The notes under the pieces were generated by a model that saw only the letters and a list, made by a program, of their open reading frames with translations, ran no database searches and was not told the origin of the DNA. Position numbers and translations under genes: made by a program. 64,000 bases of DNA from Liolophura sinensis. Its lineage: Eukaryota > Mollusca > Polyplacophora > Chitonida > Chitonidae. Below, piece after piece: positions 12,728 to 26,300 of the stretch (positions are counted from its first letter, which is position 1; every line of letters begins with the position of its first letter). The stretch is taken from contig NC_088300.1 of the NCBI RefSeq assembly GCF_032854445.1, positions 80,141,084 through 80,205,083 on the forward strand, given 5' to 3'.

Positions 12728-13685
12728 GTCTACACAGGCTTACAATCAGCCACAACTGTTGGCTGGGGCGGCAGCAGCAGGTTAATCATGGTTGACAGCG
12801 TTTGTGGGATTGTTTGCACAATCTTTAATTCATTGAAAACCACTTGGCTTCCACAGTATTGTGAGCCTGAACTCTTGGCAGAGTTTGGGACTCTTGTCCA
12901 GGTGAGCGATTCAAAGCAAGTGATATTTTTCCTTGGGGTTATGGGGTTACTGAAAGCTCTTTAATAGGAGGTTGTTTTCTGTGGTGATATCTGATGCAGC
13001 CTGAGATGATTTACGGATTACTTGAGGTTTTGTAAAATTATGGCTGTAGTGTAAAACTGATCTGCAGGTATGTATGAAAACATGTTTAGTGTAGTAATGA
13101 AAACAGGAATGTTCAGTTACGCGCACATTTTAACAGGCCATTTGGCCCTTAGACAATCAAATTTTGCAATTTATAAAGAACATTTCATTTTAATTCGAAA
13201 AGCGTTTTTAAAATTATTTATATTTTTCTATTCCAAAAAATTAAGATTTGAAATGCAGTCTTAAGGTTTATTTTTGTGCATTGGGAATTTAAATTTTATC
13301 CCCTTCATCAGTGCTATCTAGAAACAAATGTGTGTAAATTTCAACTGCCAGTATAAAAACTAAGCATTGTACAGAGTTTTAAAATTCTGACTTAAGTCAA
13401 AAAACAGCTTTGGAATCTACTCAGAGCCACACAATGTAAGAAGGTTGGCTCAAACAGCGGCACACCAAATACAGCTTAGGTTCATGGTGACTCCTCAGTA
13501 ACTTGCCACAGCCAAATACAGCTTAGGTTCATGTGACTCCTCAGTAACTTGCCACAGGTTGATAATTTGCCCTGCTCTCTCCAGTTTGGAGAAGTGAACA
13601 TTACCATTAAACAACAGTGAAATAAATAAATAAATAGTAAATAAATATAGATATGTACATTAACATTTCTTTTGTTGTTTTTCAG
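12728..13685. other. Upstream of the H-NOX exon: no coding seen; 46-bp direct duplication
   Basis: It contains a two-copy direct repeat at about 13461-13556 (core CAAATACAGCTTAGGTTCAT) and the T-rich acceptor of sGC coding exon 1 ending at 13685. Probably the 3' part of a 5'-UTR intron. Confidence 0.5.
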
Positions 13686-13721
13686 ACCTCCAGTTTTTTC
13701 CGGACTCCCAAAAGTGGGACC

Positions 13722-14359
13722 ATGTATGGTATGCTTCTGGAAAGCATCCAGCATTATGTAAAGGAGTTGTATGGAGAGACAAAGTGGCAGGAAATTCTCG
13801 AGCACGCTGGCTTACGTAACATGATATTTGCCACGCACAAGGTTTATCCAGACAACATCATGTCCGACATTGCGGCCAGCTGTGCGCACGTGCTGCAAAA
13901 GGGAACAAAGGATTATTACATGTTCTACTTCGGACTTGGTTCGTCAAGTTCTTCAGCCATTATGGATATGACAAAATTCTACGCATATCTGGTCGTCACT
14001 ATCGTGACTTCCTCAATGGAATTGATAATCTTCACGAAACTATGAGATTTAGTTATCCTCGTCTTCAGAGTCCGTCCTTCTACGTGGAAAAAGAGGACCG
14101 CTTTGGTTGTATCCTGAACTACAGGACTAAGCGGCAAGGCTTCACACACTATGTTGTGGGTCAGCTTCAGCAATGTGCCATTAATTTCTATGGTGTGGAT
14201 GTGGAGATACTAGTGATTGAAGAAAGGATAGTTGCAAATGGTTGTCATGTGATCTTCAGGTTAAACTTTGACAATCAGGGTTATAAGCCACCAGTGCAAA
14301 AAGTAGCTACCTCAGGGAACATTACAGCTTCACTTTTACCTGGAAAAGTATTTTTCAAG
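13722..14359 (+). CDS. sGC coding exon 1: H-NOX heme domain (contains a frameshift)
   Basis: The acceptor AG is at 13684-13685 after a T-rich tract, so the exon starts at 13686 with 36 nt before the ATG at 13722. The donor GTAAGT begins at 14360, in phase 0. Reading from the ATG gives MYGMLLES and then the H-NOX N-terminal half up to about 13940. From there the family sequence ([11 protein letters not shown], then [16 protein letters not shown]) continues in the frame one base back, so the DNA lacks one base, or has two extra, relative to an intact frame. With one base allowed for, the heme-ligating His in DNLH is residue 105. The propionate-binding motif reads YRTKR (134-138), with Thr where Ser is usual. 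No in-frame stop separates acceptor and ATG, but the Met fits the family start, so a noncoding upstream exon is inferred. Confidence 0.88.
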
Positions 14360-17300
14360 GTAAGTTGGCAAGTATCTCTCCAGTTTGATGTTCGGTGAGG
14401 TAATAGTCACATCATATAGGTGAAGGTTTCCGAACAAATGGTGATATCAGATGGCAACATAAATTCTACATAAAAATGTTCTGTGTGAAATCAAGCTATG
14501 CTTGGATGGTCATAGCAGACTGAAAGAGGTATATATTGAATTATGTGAAAATTGTAATAAGTTTCTGCCAGGGTGAAGACTCCTCACCCCCAACAAGTAG
14601 GAAGGGTGCAAAAAATTGTATTGGAATGGTGGAGGTATTCTATAGTGAACCTTTCTGTGAAGGTGTTTTATAGCGAACCTTTCTGTGAAGGTATTTCGTA
14701 GTTAACGTTTGTGGGGAGGTGTTTTATAGTGAATTTTCTGTGGAGGTAATCTATAGTGAACCCTTCCGTGAAGGTGTTTTATACAGAATCTTTTGAGAAG
14801 GTATTTTATAGTGAATTTTCTGTGGAGGTATTCTATAGTGAACCCTTCCGTGAAGGTGTTTTATACAGAATCTTTTGAGAAGGTATTTTATAGTGGATTT
14901 TTCTTGGAATGTTATAGTGGCTCCTTTTGAATCTAAGGTATTGTATAATGAACATTTTTGACTGTAACAGTATTTGCTTCCTATCTTTTAACATAGGCCA
15001 TTCATTTAAAGAGGGTTCTGGATGCAAGGGAACGCAAAATCTTATACGGGAAATGTTGCAGATATTGCCAAATCGAGCTTGTTATGTAATTACAACATTA
15101 AAAAGAAAAAACATGTCCATGTGCAGAGCTTATTTCCCAGACTTATTTCCCAGATTTTCACAGTATTAGAATACATACATCGGCTGATCTGAACTCCCTG
15201 ATCATAACTCCCTATATGAAGTGAGCCTCTACAACACAGTGTTAAGTGATAAAGCCAAGTGTAAGTGTGATGATAGCATTGGCTAACAGGTTAATGAATT
15301 GTTCATGATTTCATGCTGCTACAACTGCATGTTAATATTTATTGTATTCTAGTGACTCACCAAACACAATTCAATCCAGTGGTGTCCGTGGCTCAGTTAG
15401 TTAGTGCGTTAGTACAGCATAATGAACCAGGAATCTCGCAGCAGTGTGGTCGCTGTGAGTTCATTTCCAGCTCATGCTGGCTTCCTCACTGGCCATATGT
15501 GGGAAGGCCTGCCTGAAACCTGTGGATGGTCGTGGGTTTCCCCCGGGCTCTGCCTGGTTTCTTTCCACCATAATGCTGGCTGCTGTCGTATAAGTGAAAT
15601 ATTTTTGAGTACGGCATAAAAGACCAATCAAATAAATAAGTTAACAATCCAATCCAGGCAGCATCTAAATTGTATTGTAACATGTAACAGGCTAATCAAG
15701 GTCCATGTCGATTTTGAAGTGTTGCTTTGTACAGTGGGAAATCAGTTGACAAGTGAACCTGGCAGAAGACAACAGAACCACCATCACAAATCCTGAGAAT
15801 CCAGGCTCCCTGTGAACTGAGGGTTTTGTGCTGGTGATACTAAGCTGACTATATCTCATGTTCCCTACCAGTCTCAGTTTGGTGGCCTAAGGGAAGCTTT
15901 CAGTTATCCAATTATATTTCATACAGAGACACAGATTTTATTGGTTTATACAGATTGATGTGACAGGGAACGAGAGGCCCCGTCATATTGTCTGGCCAGA
16001 TGGACACCTGTATTACCAGTCTCTCTCCTTTACTGAGAGTGTCCTCACAGTCACCTCATAATTATATGGATACTGATACATGCACAGCTAAATCAGGATA
16101 TATTGCACATCATTCCTAAACGTTCTGCTTTATGTGTTGGTGCTTGGAAAAACTTTTTGTTCATATCTAGGGTCAGAAGAGCTAGGGTACATGTATTTGT
16201 TAGACATCATACATTTGTTGTGGAACATTTTGGTTTTTCTTTAGCATACTTTTATAGATGATGGTGTGGAATGGGTTTTGAAGAAAGAAACATTTCAAGG
16301 GAAATAACTATTAAGGAGAGCAGTGCAATGTGTTCAGAAGTTAGTTCACTGCCAAGCAATCTTAATGGAAGGCTTAGAAGAACCAGTATAACAATACAAG
16401 AAGATTGTGATCAGTTACTGAATGCTTGGTTGTGCAGATTTCATTCTAAAATTTAAACTTTGCCACATTTGATGTTTTCATTCGAAAAAAAAAAACAAAA
16501 AACAATATATCGCATTGTTTGGTTCAGGTGCACTTTCAGTTACATGCACATGTACTGTCCATCTCAGTAAATATGACCAGGGCCAAAGTCACAGACCCCT
16601 GGAACTACATGTGCTGTCCAGCTCAGAACATATGTCCTGGGCCAAAGTCACAGGCCCCTGGAACTACATGTACTGTCCAGCTCGGTATGTCCTGGGCCAA
16701 AGTCACAGACCCCTGGAACTACATGTGTTGTCCAGCTCAGAACGTATGTCCTGGGCCAAAGTCACAGACCCATGGAACTACATGTACTGTCCAGCTCGGT
16801 ATGTCCTGGGCCAAAGTCACAGACCCCTAGAACTACATGTACTGTCCAGCTCGGTACGTATGTCCTGGGCCAAAGTCACAGACCCCTGGAACTACATGTA
16901 CTGACCAGCTCGGTATGTCATGGGCCAAAGTCACAGACCCCTGGAACTACATGTACTGTCCAGCTTGGTACGTATGTCCTGGGCCAAAGTCATAGACCCC
17001 TGGAACTACATATATATTGTCTGGAATTGCCATCTGTGCTGATTTCTGCATGGCCTTCTTTGCTAATGTCTAAATGGAGGCTCCGATATGATTGTTCCTG
17101 GACGACTCACTGTCTTTAATGTAGCTGAGTGAGCTATCTACTTCTTGACCGGTCGTTTCCCCTCGGCAGAATGTCTTCACTATGCTATTTGCACAGATAC
17201 AGAGTTGATAGCTTTTTCTGGCTGTTGGTGTGAGCTAGAATGTCCTGATATGAAGCTTGAAGTGTACGTGTCTGCGTACCATCCTGAAATGGGGAGATAA

Positions 17301-20300
17301 AGTGTACATGTGTACCTGACTAGCGCAGGGAAAAAGCCTCGAAAATGATCAATGAGCCTATCAAATCAAATGATGGTGCGGTGCGTGATGCTAAGTGTCC
17401 TCTCCTGTGAGTACATGTAGAGGCTTTATCACTGTGTTTGCAAACCCATCACTGCCAGTTAGCTATAACTGTCACCGTGGAGCCAGTTGTAGTAGTATAA
17501 ATATATAAAGCTTCATGCTATTTACATTTTTGTTTGCTGGATTACTCTTAGTTGACCTTATTTTGCATAGATTGACGTATATTACGTGTACATTGTATTA
17601 CTAAATGGCTTTTACCTAGTTTCAGTTTGTAACGAAGTTTGTCCATGTGGTATTGCTGCTAGTCCATGTGGTATTGCTGGTCCATGTGGTATTGCTGGTC
17701 CATGTGGTATTGCTGCTGGTCCATGTGGTATTGCTGGTCCATGTGGTATTGCTGGTCCATGTGGTATTGCTGCTGGTCCATGTGGTATTGCTGATCCATG
17801 TTGTATTGATGCTGGTCCATGTGGTATTGCTGGTCCATGTGGTATTGCTGGCACATGTGGTATTGCTGCTGGTCCATGTGGTATTGCTGGTCCATGTGGT
17901 ATTGCTGGTCCATGTTGTATTGCTGGTCCATGTGGTATTGCTGGCACATGTGGTCCATGTTGTATTGCTGGTCCATGTGGTATTGCTGGTCCATGTGGTA
18001 TTGCTGGCCCATGTTGTATTGCTGGTCCATGTGGTATTGCTGGTCCATGTGGTATTGTTGGTCCATGTGGTATTGCTGGCCCATGTTGTATTGCTGCTGG
18101 TCCATGTGGTATTGCTGATCCATGTTGTATTGATGCTGGTCCATGTGGTATTGCTGGTCCATGTGGTATTGCTGGCACATGTGGTATTGCTGCTGGTCCA
18201 TGTGGTATTGCTGGTCCATGTGGTATTGCTGGCACATGTATTGCTGGTCCATGTGGTATTGCTGGCCCATGTGGTATTGCTGGTCCATGTTGTATTGCTG
18301 GTCCATGTGGTATTGCTGGTCCATGTGGTATTGCTGGCCCATGTTGTATTGCTGGTCCATGTGGTATTGCTGGTCCATGTGGTATTGCTATTGCTGGTCC
18401 ATGTGGTATTGCTGGCCCATGTGGTATTGCTGGTCTATGTTGTATTGCTGGCCCATGTTGTATTGCTGGTCCATGTGGTATTGCTGGCCCATGTGATATT
18501 GCTGGTCCATGTGGTATTGCTGACCCATGTGATATTGCTGGTCCATGTGATATTGCTGGCCCATGTTGTATTGCTGGTCCATGTGGTATTGCTGGCCCAT
18601 GTAATATTGCTGGCCCATGTGGTATTGCTGGTCCATGTGGTATTGCTGGCCCATGTAATATTGCTGGTCCATGTGGTATTGCTGGTCCATGTTGTATTGC
18701 TGGTCCATGTGGTATTGCTGGCCCATGTGATATTGCTGCCCCAATGTGATATTGCTGGCCCATGTGGTATTGCTGGCCCATGTGATATTGCTGGCCCATG
18801 TTGTATTGCTGGTCCATGTGGTATTGCTGGCCCATGTGGTATTGCTGGTCCATGTGGTATTGCTGGCCCATGTGATATTGCTGGTCCATGTGGTATTGCT
18901 GACCCATGTGATATTGCTGGTCCATGTGGTATTGCTGGCCCATGTGGTATTGCTGGTCCATGTGATATTGCTGGTCCATGTGATATTGCTGGCCCATGTG
19001 GTATTGCTGGTCCATGTTGTATTGCTGGTCCATGTGTTATTGCTGGCCCATGTGATATTGCTAATCTATGTGGTATTGCTGGCCCATGTGATATTGCTAA
19101 TCCATGTGATATTGCTGGTCCATGTGATATTGCTGGTCCATGTGGTATTGCTGGCCCATGTGGTATTGCTGGCCCATGTGATATTGCTAATCCATGTGAT
19201 ATTGCTGGTCCATGTGGTATTGCTGGTCCATGTTGTATTGCTGGTCCATGTGTTATTGCTGGCCCATGTGATATTGCTAATCTATGTGGTATTGCTGGCC
19301 CATGTGATATTGCTAATCCATGTGATATTGCTGGTCCATGTGATATTGCTGGTCCATGTAATATTGCTGGTCCATGTGGTATTGCTGGTCCATGTTGTAT
19401 TGCTGGTCCATGTGGTATTGCTGGCCCATGTGATATTGCTGCCCCAATGTGATATTGCTGGCCCATGTGGTATTGCTGGCCCATGTGATATTGCTGGCCC
19501 ATGTTGTATTGCTGGTCCATGTGGTATTGCTGGCCCATGTGGTATTGCTGGTCCATGTGGTATTGCTGGCCCATGTGATATTGCTGGTCCATGTGGTATT
19601 GCTGACCCATGTGATATTGCTGGTCCATGTGGTATTGCTGGCCCATGTGGTATTGCTGGTCCATGTGATATTGCTGGTCCATGTGATATTGCTGGCCCAT
19701 GTGGTATTGCTGGTCCATGTTGTATTGCTGGTCCATGTGTTATTGCTGGCCCATGTGATATTGCTAATCTATGTGGTATTGCTGGCCCATGTGATATTGC
19801 TAATCCATGTGATATTGCTGGTCCATGTGATATTGCTGGTCCATGTGGTATTGCTGGCCCATGTGGTATTGCTGGTCCATGTGATATTGCTGATCCATGT
19901 GGTATTGCTGACGTGATACATGCACAAGAAGAGATTATCAGACTACATGTATGTGTGCCTGCTAAATTTGTCTAAATAGAGATAAATAGGAAACAGTGTA
20001 ATACATAGTCTGTCTAATTGTTGATCTTAATGTGGTGAAGGTGTAATGTAAACCTGGTAGATCTGAAATGCATCAAATCTGATTTTGTACATGTGTAATA
20101 GGGGTAATTGTGCTCTCATGTTTCTGCCTGATTCTACAATGACGTGATTCTTCTCATTTGTCAAGGCTTCAACAACAACTACCTCTTACATGTACCTCCA
20201 CAAGTGATCAGAAAATCTCACAGTTTTTCTGAAACAGCCCATCTGCATGTACAATGTATATATGTACTCCTCCATGATAGGCTTAACTGTACATACATTA

Positions 20301-23300
20301 TATATACCAGTACATGTATCTTGGAAAAAGGTTTCATGAAAAATAAGAATTTGTGCTGACAATCAAAATGTGTTTTTTAGATTTAAGTAAATAGAGCAGA
20401 TGTGCTGTACATAGAAATAATTTTGTTACTTGAGCATTTTTTGTAGTGTGTATTTAGATGGTTAGAATTGATATCGATGTGTACAAGTTTCATCATTTAC
20501 AAGTGTAAAATTGCTTATTTTACAGTTAGTAGTTTTAGAATTAAAACTGGAATGTGAATTCAGAATTTATCATAAGAATCAGTATATAATTACAGATTTT
20601 AAGTCTGTTTTTGTAGAGGCAATATTCTCGGGTGTGTTAAAATTAAAGTTCACATTATGTCACTGCACGAAATTACTTTGTTACATGTAGTTTGCGCAGT
20701 TCTGATGCATACATTAACTTCCTGTATGGTCACATATTACAAAACTTTGCCTACAGTGTGAATTTCTTAGTTTCACTGCATGTTGCAGTCCCTTTACTGG
20801 AGAATGGATGGTATTTTGAATATAAGATACAATATTTAAAAATAATGGCGAAAGAACTGAAGAAATTTAAAAAAATCCTAACCTTTTTACAAGAAATAAG
20901 TTAGAAAAAACAGAAAGGGGATTTAATTTTAGAAACTTTGACAGTTTGACAAATATAATAAATAGATCAGAGAGAAAAAAAAAGCCCTCCACTCAAGCAA
21001 ACTAGAACTCAGTAGCAGAAGGATGAGGGTTATTCTCTACATATGGTGGACTGGAAGTGTTCTTACCAAATGACCTATTTAAAAAGCTTATTCTAGCCTT
21101 TAGCTTGTGTGTGGATCAGTGAATGAATGGGTCTGACCTGTAATGGAATTCAGCTGGAAAGCCTCTACCCTGAAGGAACTGTTCTTGGAAGTACTGAACC
21201 AAAGCAAAGAAAACTGATTATCAGCTGTGAAGGATATGGCACCTCCTGCTGGTGTGGTCAAGCAGTGCTCAGCTCGGACTGACCGTTGGAATCCAGTTTC
21301 TCTCCTTTTCTCTTACTCTACATTAGAGCCCTTTCTTGTGTTTTTTTCTGGTTGAGCAGTTTATCTAATTATTAAGCTGACCTATCTACAAGACATGTCC
21401 AGAAGGTCAGAAGATAATACCAAAGACTAATACCAAAGAGAGAATAGATATACGAAGAAGCAATGCTGTAGTACTAGTCAGCTGTGATATACAGTAGGTT
21501 GAGTGTAGATACCAGGGGAGATACCATTACCTGATGACAGCTGGTTCATACATATGTGTACATCCAGGACTGCAGCAGTGTATTGCATGTATAATAGACA
21601 TATACATAAGTGTATATAAGTGTACATAATATGTAAGGCCAGAATTTTACCAGATAATTGGACGCTTTGAGAGTTTTGATGAAGTTTTGATGGATGTGTC
21701 TGGAAGGTTGACAAAGAGTAAGTGGCGGCTCTAATTTATACCTCTTATTTCTGAGGGTATAATTGCGGTTTGCTGCCAACAGGTGTGATTGTAAGGGTTT
21801 GGCAAAACGGAATCTGCTGGCACCTCACCAAAATGCCGGAAATCAGTGAGTTGGATTGAGGGTGATCCATGAGGCTGAAGTGTCAAAGAATCTTCTTTTT
21901 TTCTCTCTGATTCCATAAAACAACTTTTCGGCCATACTAAAAAGTAAACTCGAGGCAATGATTATGGCCTTGATGTAATGGTTTGTACAGTATGTGGAAT
22001 ATATGGCCACTTTGTCTTGTCATTGAGAAAATGTAACAGTGCATGTAGGAAGCAATCTGCTTACTACCTAGACATCTGTGTTTACACATAGGGTTCATTC
22101 TGAATGTCTCTCATCATACTGAAGCCGGTTATAAACTGGCCTTACAGGCTATTATGGAGTGATCAGATACATCTACCATCATCATTTGTATGGGCGGTCT
22201 CGTTGGCAGGTGTGTTACTGCCTGTTATCTGCTGCTAATCACATTCCACTACATGCTCTTTAATATTGTCTATTCATAGACCAACAGACACTTCATGGCT
22301 TTTGTTTATCTCAAATTTCAAACACTTTGGAAATGTCTTTGACATGGAGTTATATTAAGTTAAATTCTAGAAGCTGTTACCAGTGAAAAGTGTTCCTGTT
22401 TCATCTTCTCCAAGCTCCAACTGCTTCTTAAAGAAGACATTAGTTTGTAGATTGGACAATGTATGAGGTTACCTTGGACGAGCCACTGTTGTGATAGGGT
22501 TTTGATCCCTTATAGACTGACTGCGGATCATGTGCTTGACATTGTGATTAGTGGGTTAATGATTGCTACAAGTTGTTTGCGACCATAAGCTTGGCTTAAT
22601 GTGCAAGGCCTCAATAACAGTAATTATTGATTGTCTGACAAGGAAAGCTGAGGGTGTTTAGCTGGCTGAAAAAGTGCTGGCTTAACTGATGGAGTCAGTG
22701 GGTGGCAGGGGTACTAGCTGTCTGGCTGCTGGGCCCTCTCTGTGATAAGCAGACGAATACCCAGCCTCACTATAATAGGGAGCAACAGACCAGTTTCTGT
22801 CTCGCAGCTCTCGACGGACTTGTGAAAACTTCTGTCCTCAACAGGAATGGTACTGTTCATCAGTAAATGGTTAACTAATGGTTAAGTCAAAACCTTACTG
22901 GAATAACTTAGAACACTATACCCCTGATGATGTTTACTTTTTTCTTTTTAGATTTTTTTTTAGCTTGAATAATATGATGTGAAATGTTTTATTTGTATTG
23001 TGGGCTTTGTGGACCAAGTATGTCAGACAAGATTTTGTTATATTGTTGTAATGTGGGCTTTGTGGACCGAGTACGTCAGACAAGATTTTGTTATATTGTT
23101 GTAATGTGGGCTTTGTGGACCAAGTACGTCAGACAAGATTTTGTTATATTGTTGTTGTAATGTGGGTTTTGTGGACCAAGTACGTCAGACAAGATTTTGT
23201 TATATTGTTGTAATGTGGGCTTTGTGGACCGAGTACATCAGACAAGATTTTGTTATATTGTTGTAATGTGGGCTTTGTGGACCAAGTACGTCAGACAAGA

Positions 23301-26300
23301 TTTTGTGATATTGTTGTAATGTGGGCTTTGTGGACCAAGTACGTCAGACAAGATTTTGTGATATTGTTGTAATTGGGCTTTGTGGACCAAGTACGTCAGA
23401 CAAGATTTTGTTATATTTTTGGAAAGTGGTATTGTTGGTGTCATTTTGACATTTTTGGTTCTAAAGCCTTGGTTGAGTATATACTGTGTATATTGATGTA
23501 GATGTATCTAAGCCATTGTTGTGTGTTGTGTCTGAGGTCAGAGGTGTATCTTGAGGGTTGGGCTAGGCAGGTTAGATACAATTTTTTGTTCATTGGCTGC
23601 TGCAGTTTTGTGACATCTCTAACTGATGAGGTACATGTATCTCTGGGCTCTCATGACTTCTCACAGTCCTGTATACTGTATTTCATGTTGGAATAACTTA
23701 TTTTGTGTGCATGAGGAGTGATTATTCAAATGAACTGTAAGTATAGAGGTAATTTATGAAAAAAACATTCATGTAGTTTTACAAATAGCTTCTTTAGTTT
23801 TTTTTCCTTTCAGTTGGAGGTTTAAGTCCATTATGTTTGTATAACAATGATAATCTTTCTAGAGAGTACAATTTGTCCCTGTTTTGGGAGAAAGCAGTTT
23901 ACACATACCTTTAGGAAGCAAATCTCTGTGGACAGTTTAACTGGTCATTGTTTAACTGGTCATTGTTTAACTGGTCATAAATCCATAATTAATTAATAAT
24001 TAATTAATTTGTCAAAAGTTTAGTCTGAATTAGAATGTTTAAGTTTTACGCTGACTGTTACTTATCCAGGTAGATAGTCCGTTTTCTAACACCTGAGTGT
24101 GAAAATATATCCCATGTAATACGTTGGCATTCTCCCGTGGCAGTAGCCAGACATGATGGCAGAGATTTAAGCGGAAAACTTCTGTCCTCAACAGGAATGG
24201 TACTGTTCATCAGTAAATGGTTAACTAATGGTTAAGTCAAAACCTTACTGGAATAACTTAGAACACTATACCCCTGATGATGTTTACTTTTTTCTTTTTA
24301 GATTTTTTTTTAGCTTGAATAATATGATGTGAAATGTTTTATTTGTATTGTGGGCTTTGTGGACCAAGTATGTCAGACAAGATTTTGTTATATTGTTGTA
24401 ATGTGGGCTTTGTGGACCGAGTACGTCAGACAAGATTTTGTTATATTGTTGTAATGTGGGCTTTGTGGACCAAGTACGTCAGACAAGATTTTGTTATATT
24501 GTTGTAATGTGGGCTTTGTGGACCGAGTACATCAGACAAGATTTTGTTATATTGTTGTAATGTGGGCTTTGTGGACCAAGTACGTCAGACAAGATTTTGT
24601 GATATTGTTGTAATGTGGGCTTTGTGGACCAAGTACGTCAGACAAGATTTTGTGATATTGTTGTAATGTGGGCTTTGTGGACCAAGTACGTCAGACAAGA
24701 TTTTGTTATATTTTTGGAAAGTGGTATTGTTGGTGTCATTTTGACATTTTTGGTTCTAAAGCCTTGGTTGAGTATATACTGTGTATATTGATGTAGATGT
24801 ATCTAAGCCATTGTTGTGTGTTGTGTCTGAGGTCAGAGGTGTATCTTGAGGGTTGAGCTAGGCAGGTTAGATACAATTTTTTGTTCATTGGCTGCTGCAG
24901 TTTTGTGACATCTCTAACTGATGAGGTACATGTATCTCTGGGCTCTCATGACTTCTCACAGTCCTGTATACTGTATTTCATGTTGAAATAACTTATTTTG
25001 TGTGCATGAGGAGTGATTATCCAAATGAACTGTAAGTATAGAGGTAATTTATGAAAAAAACATTCATGTAGTTTTACAAATAGCTTCTATAGTTTTTTTT
25101 CCTTTCAGTTGGAGGTTTAAGTCCATTATGTTTGTATAACAATGATAATCTTTCTAGAGAGTACAATTTGTCCCTGTTTTGGGAGAAAGCAGTCTACACA
25201 TACCTTTAGGAAGCAAATCTCTGTGGACAGTTTAACTGGTCATTGTTTAACTGGTCATTGTTTAACTGGTCATAAATCCATAATTAATTAATAATTAATT
25301 AATTTGTCAAAAGTTTAGTCTGAATTAGAATGTTTAAGTTTTACGCTGACTGTTACTTATCCAGGTAGATAGTCCGTTTTCTAACACCTGAGTGTGAAAA
25401 TATATCCCATGTAATACGTTGGCATTCTCCCGTGGCAGTAGCCAGACATGATGGCAGAGATTTAAGCGGGTTATTTGACACGAGCCAGACAGACTTCACA
25501 CGATTAGAATTACTGGGGACTTTCCAACATCGCTGATGTCCAGGTCCCTGTAGTAAGCTGATGGTTTAATTTATACTAAAGTCTGAGAATATTTGCCAAG
25601 CATGAGGTGTTTAAAGGTGGAGTGATCAGGGCTAGACTACATGTGTCTTTTTGAACCAAGTTCTCATCTGTCGGATAAAGCTGTACATGTGCAGGTATAC
25701 CGTATATAACAAACATGGATCGCGTTAGGCTTATTCCACAGGTGAAATCTTGTCTTCATATCAACAAAAATATGTTCATGTGTAAATGTTACATGTGGCA
25801 ATCTGCAGACAGCGGGTGCCAATCAGCGCGCTGGCTATACACAGTACACATGCCAGGTAATTGATATTCCTATTCTCTGGTACATGTTAATATTGTTGGT
25901 GTTCAGGCAGGTGCCAGTACTGATTGCTGGTGTTCAGGCAGGCGCCAGTACTGATTGCTGGTGTTCAGGCAGGCGCCATTGTACTGATTACTGGTGTTCA
26001 GACAGGCGCCATAGTACTGATTGCTGATGTTAAGGTAGTCACCATAGTACTGATTGCTGGTGTTCAGTCAGGCACCATAGTACTGATTGCTGATGTTAAG
26101 GTAGTCACCATAGTACTGATTGGTGGTGTTCAGGCAGGCACCATAGTCCTGATTGCTGATGTTCAGACAGGCACCATATTACTGATTACTGGTGTTCAGT
26201 CAGGCACCATAGTACTGATTGCTGGTGTTCAGACAGGCACCATATTACTGATTGCTGGTGTTCAGTCAGGCACCATAGTACTGATTGCTGATGTTAAGGT

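Noticed and set aside
17586-19975. Very long open frames on both strands (up to 601 codons)
   Set aside because: They consist only of the 18-bp satellite unit read in different frames; no splice, homology or composition supports a protein.
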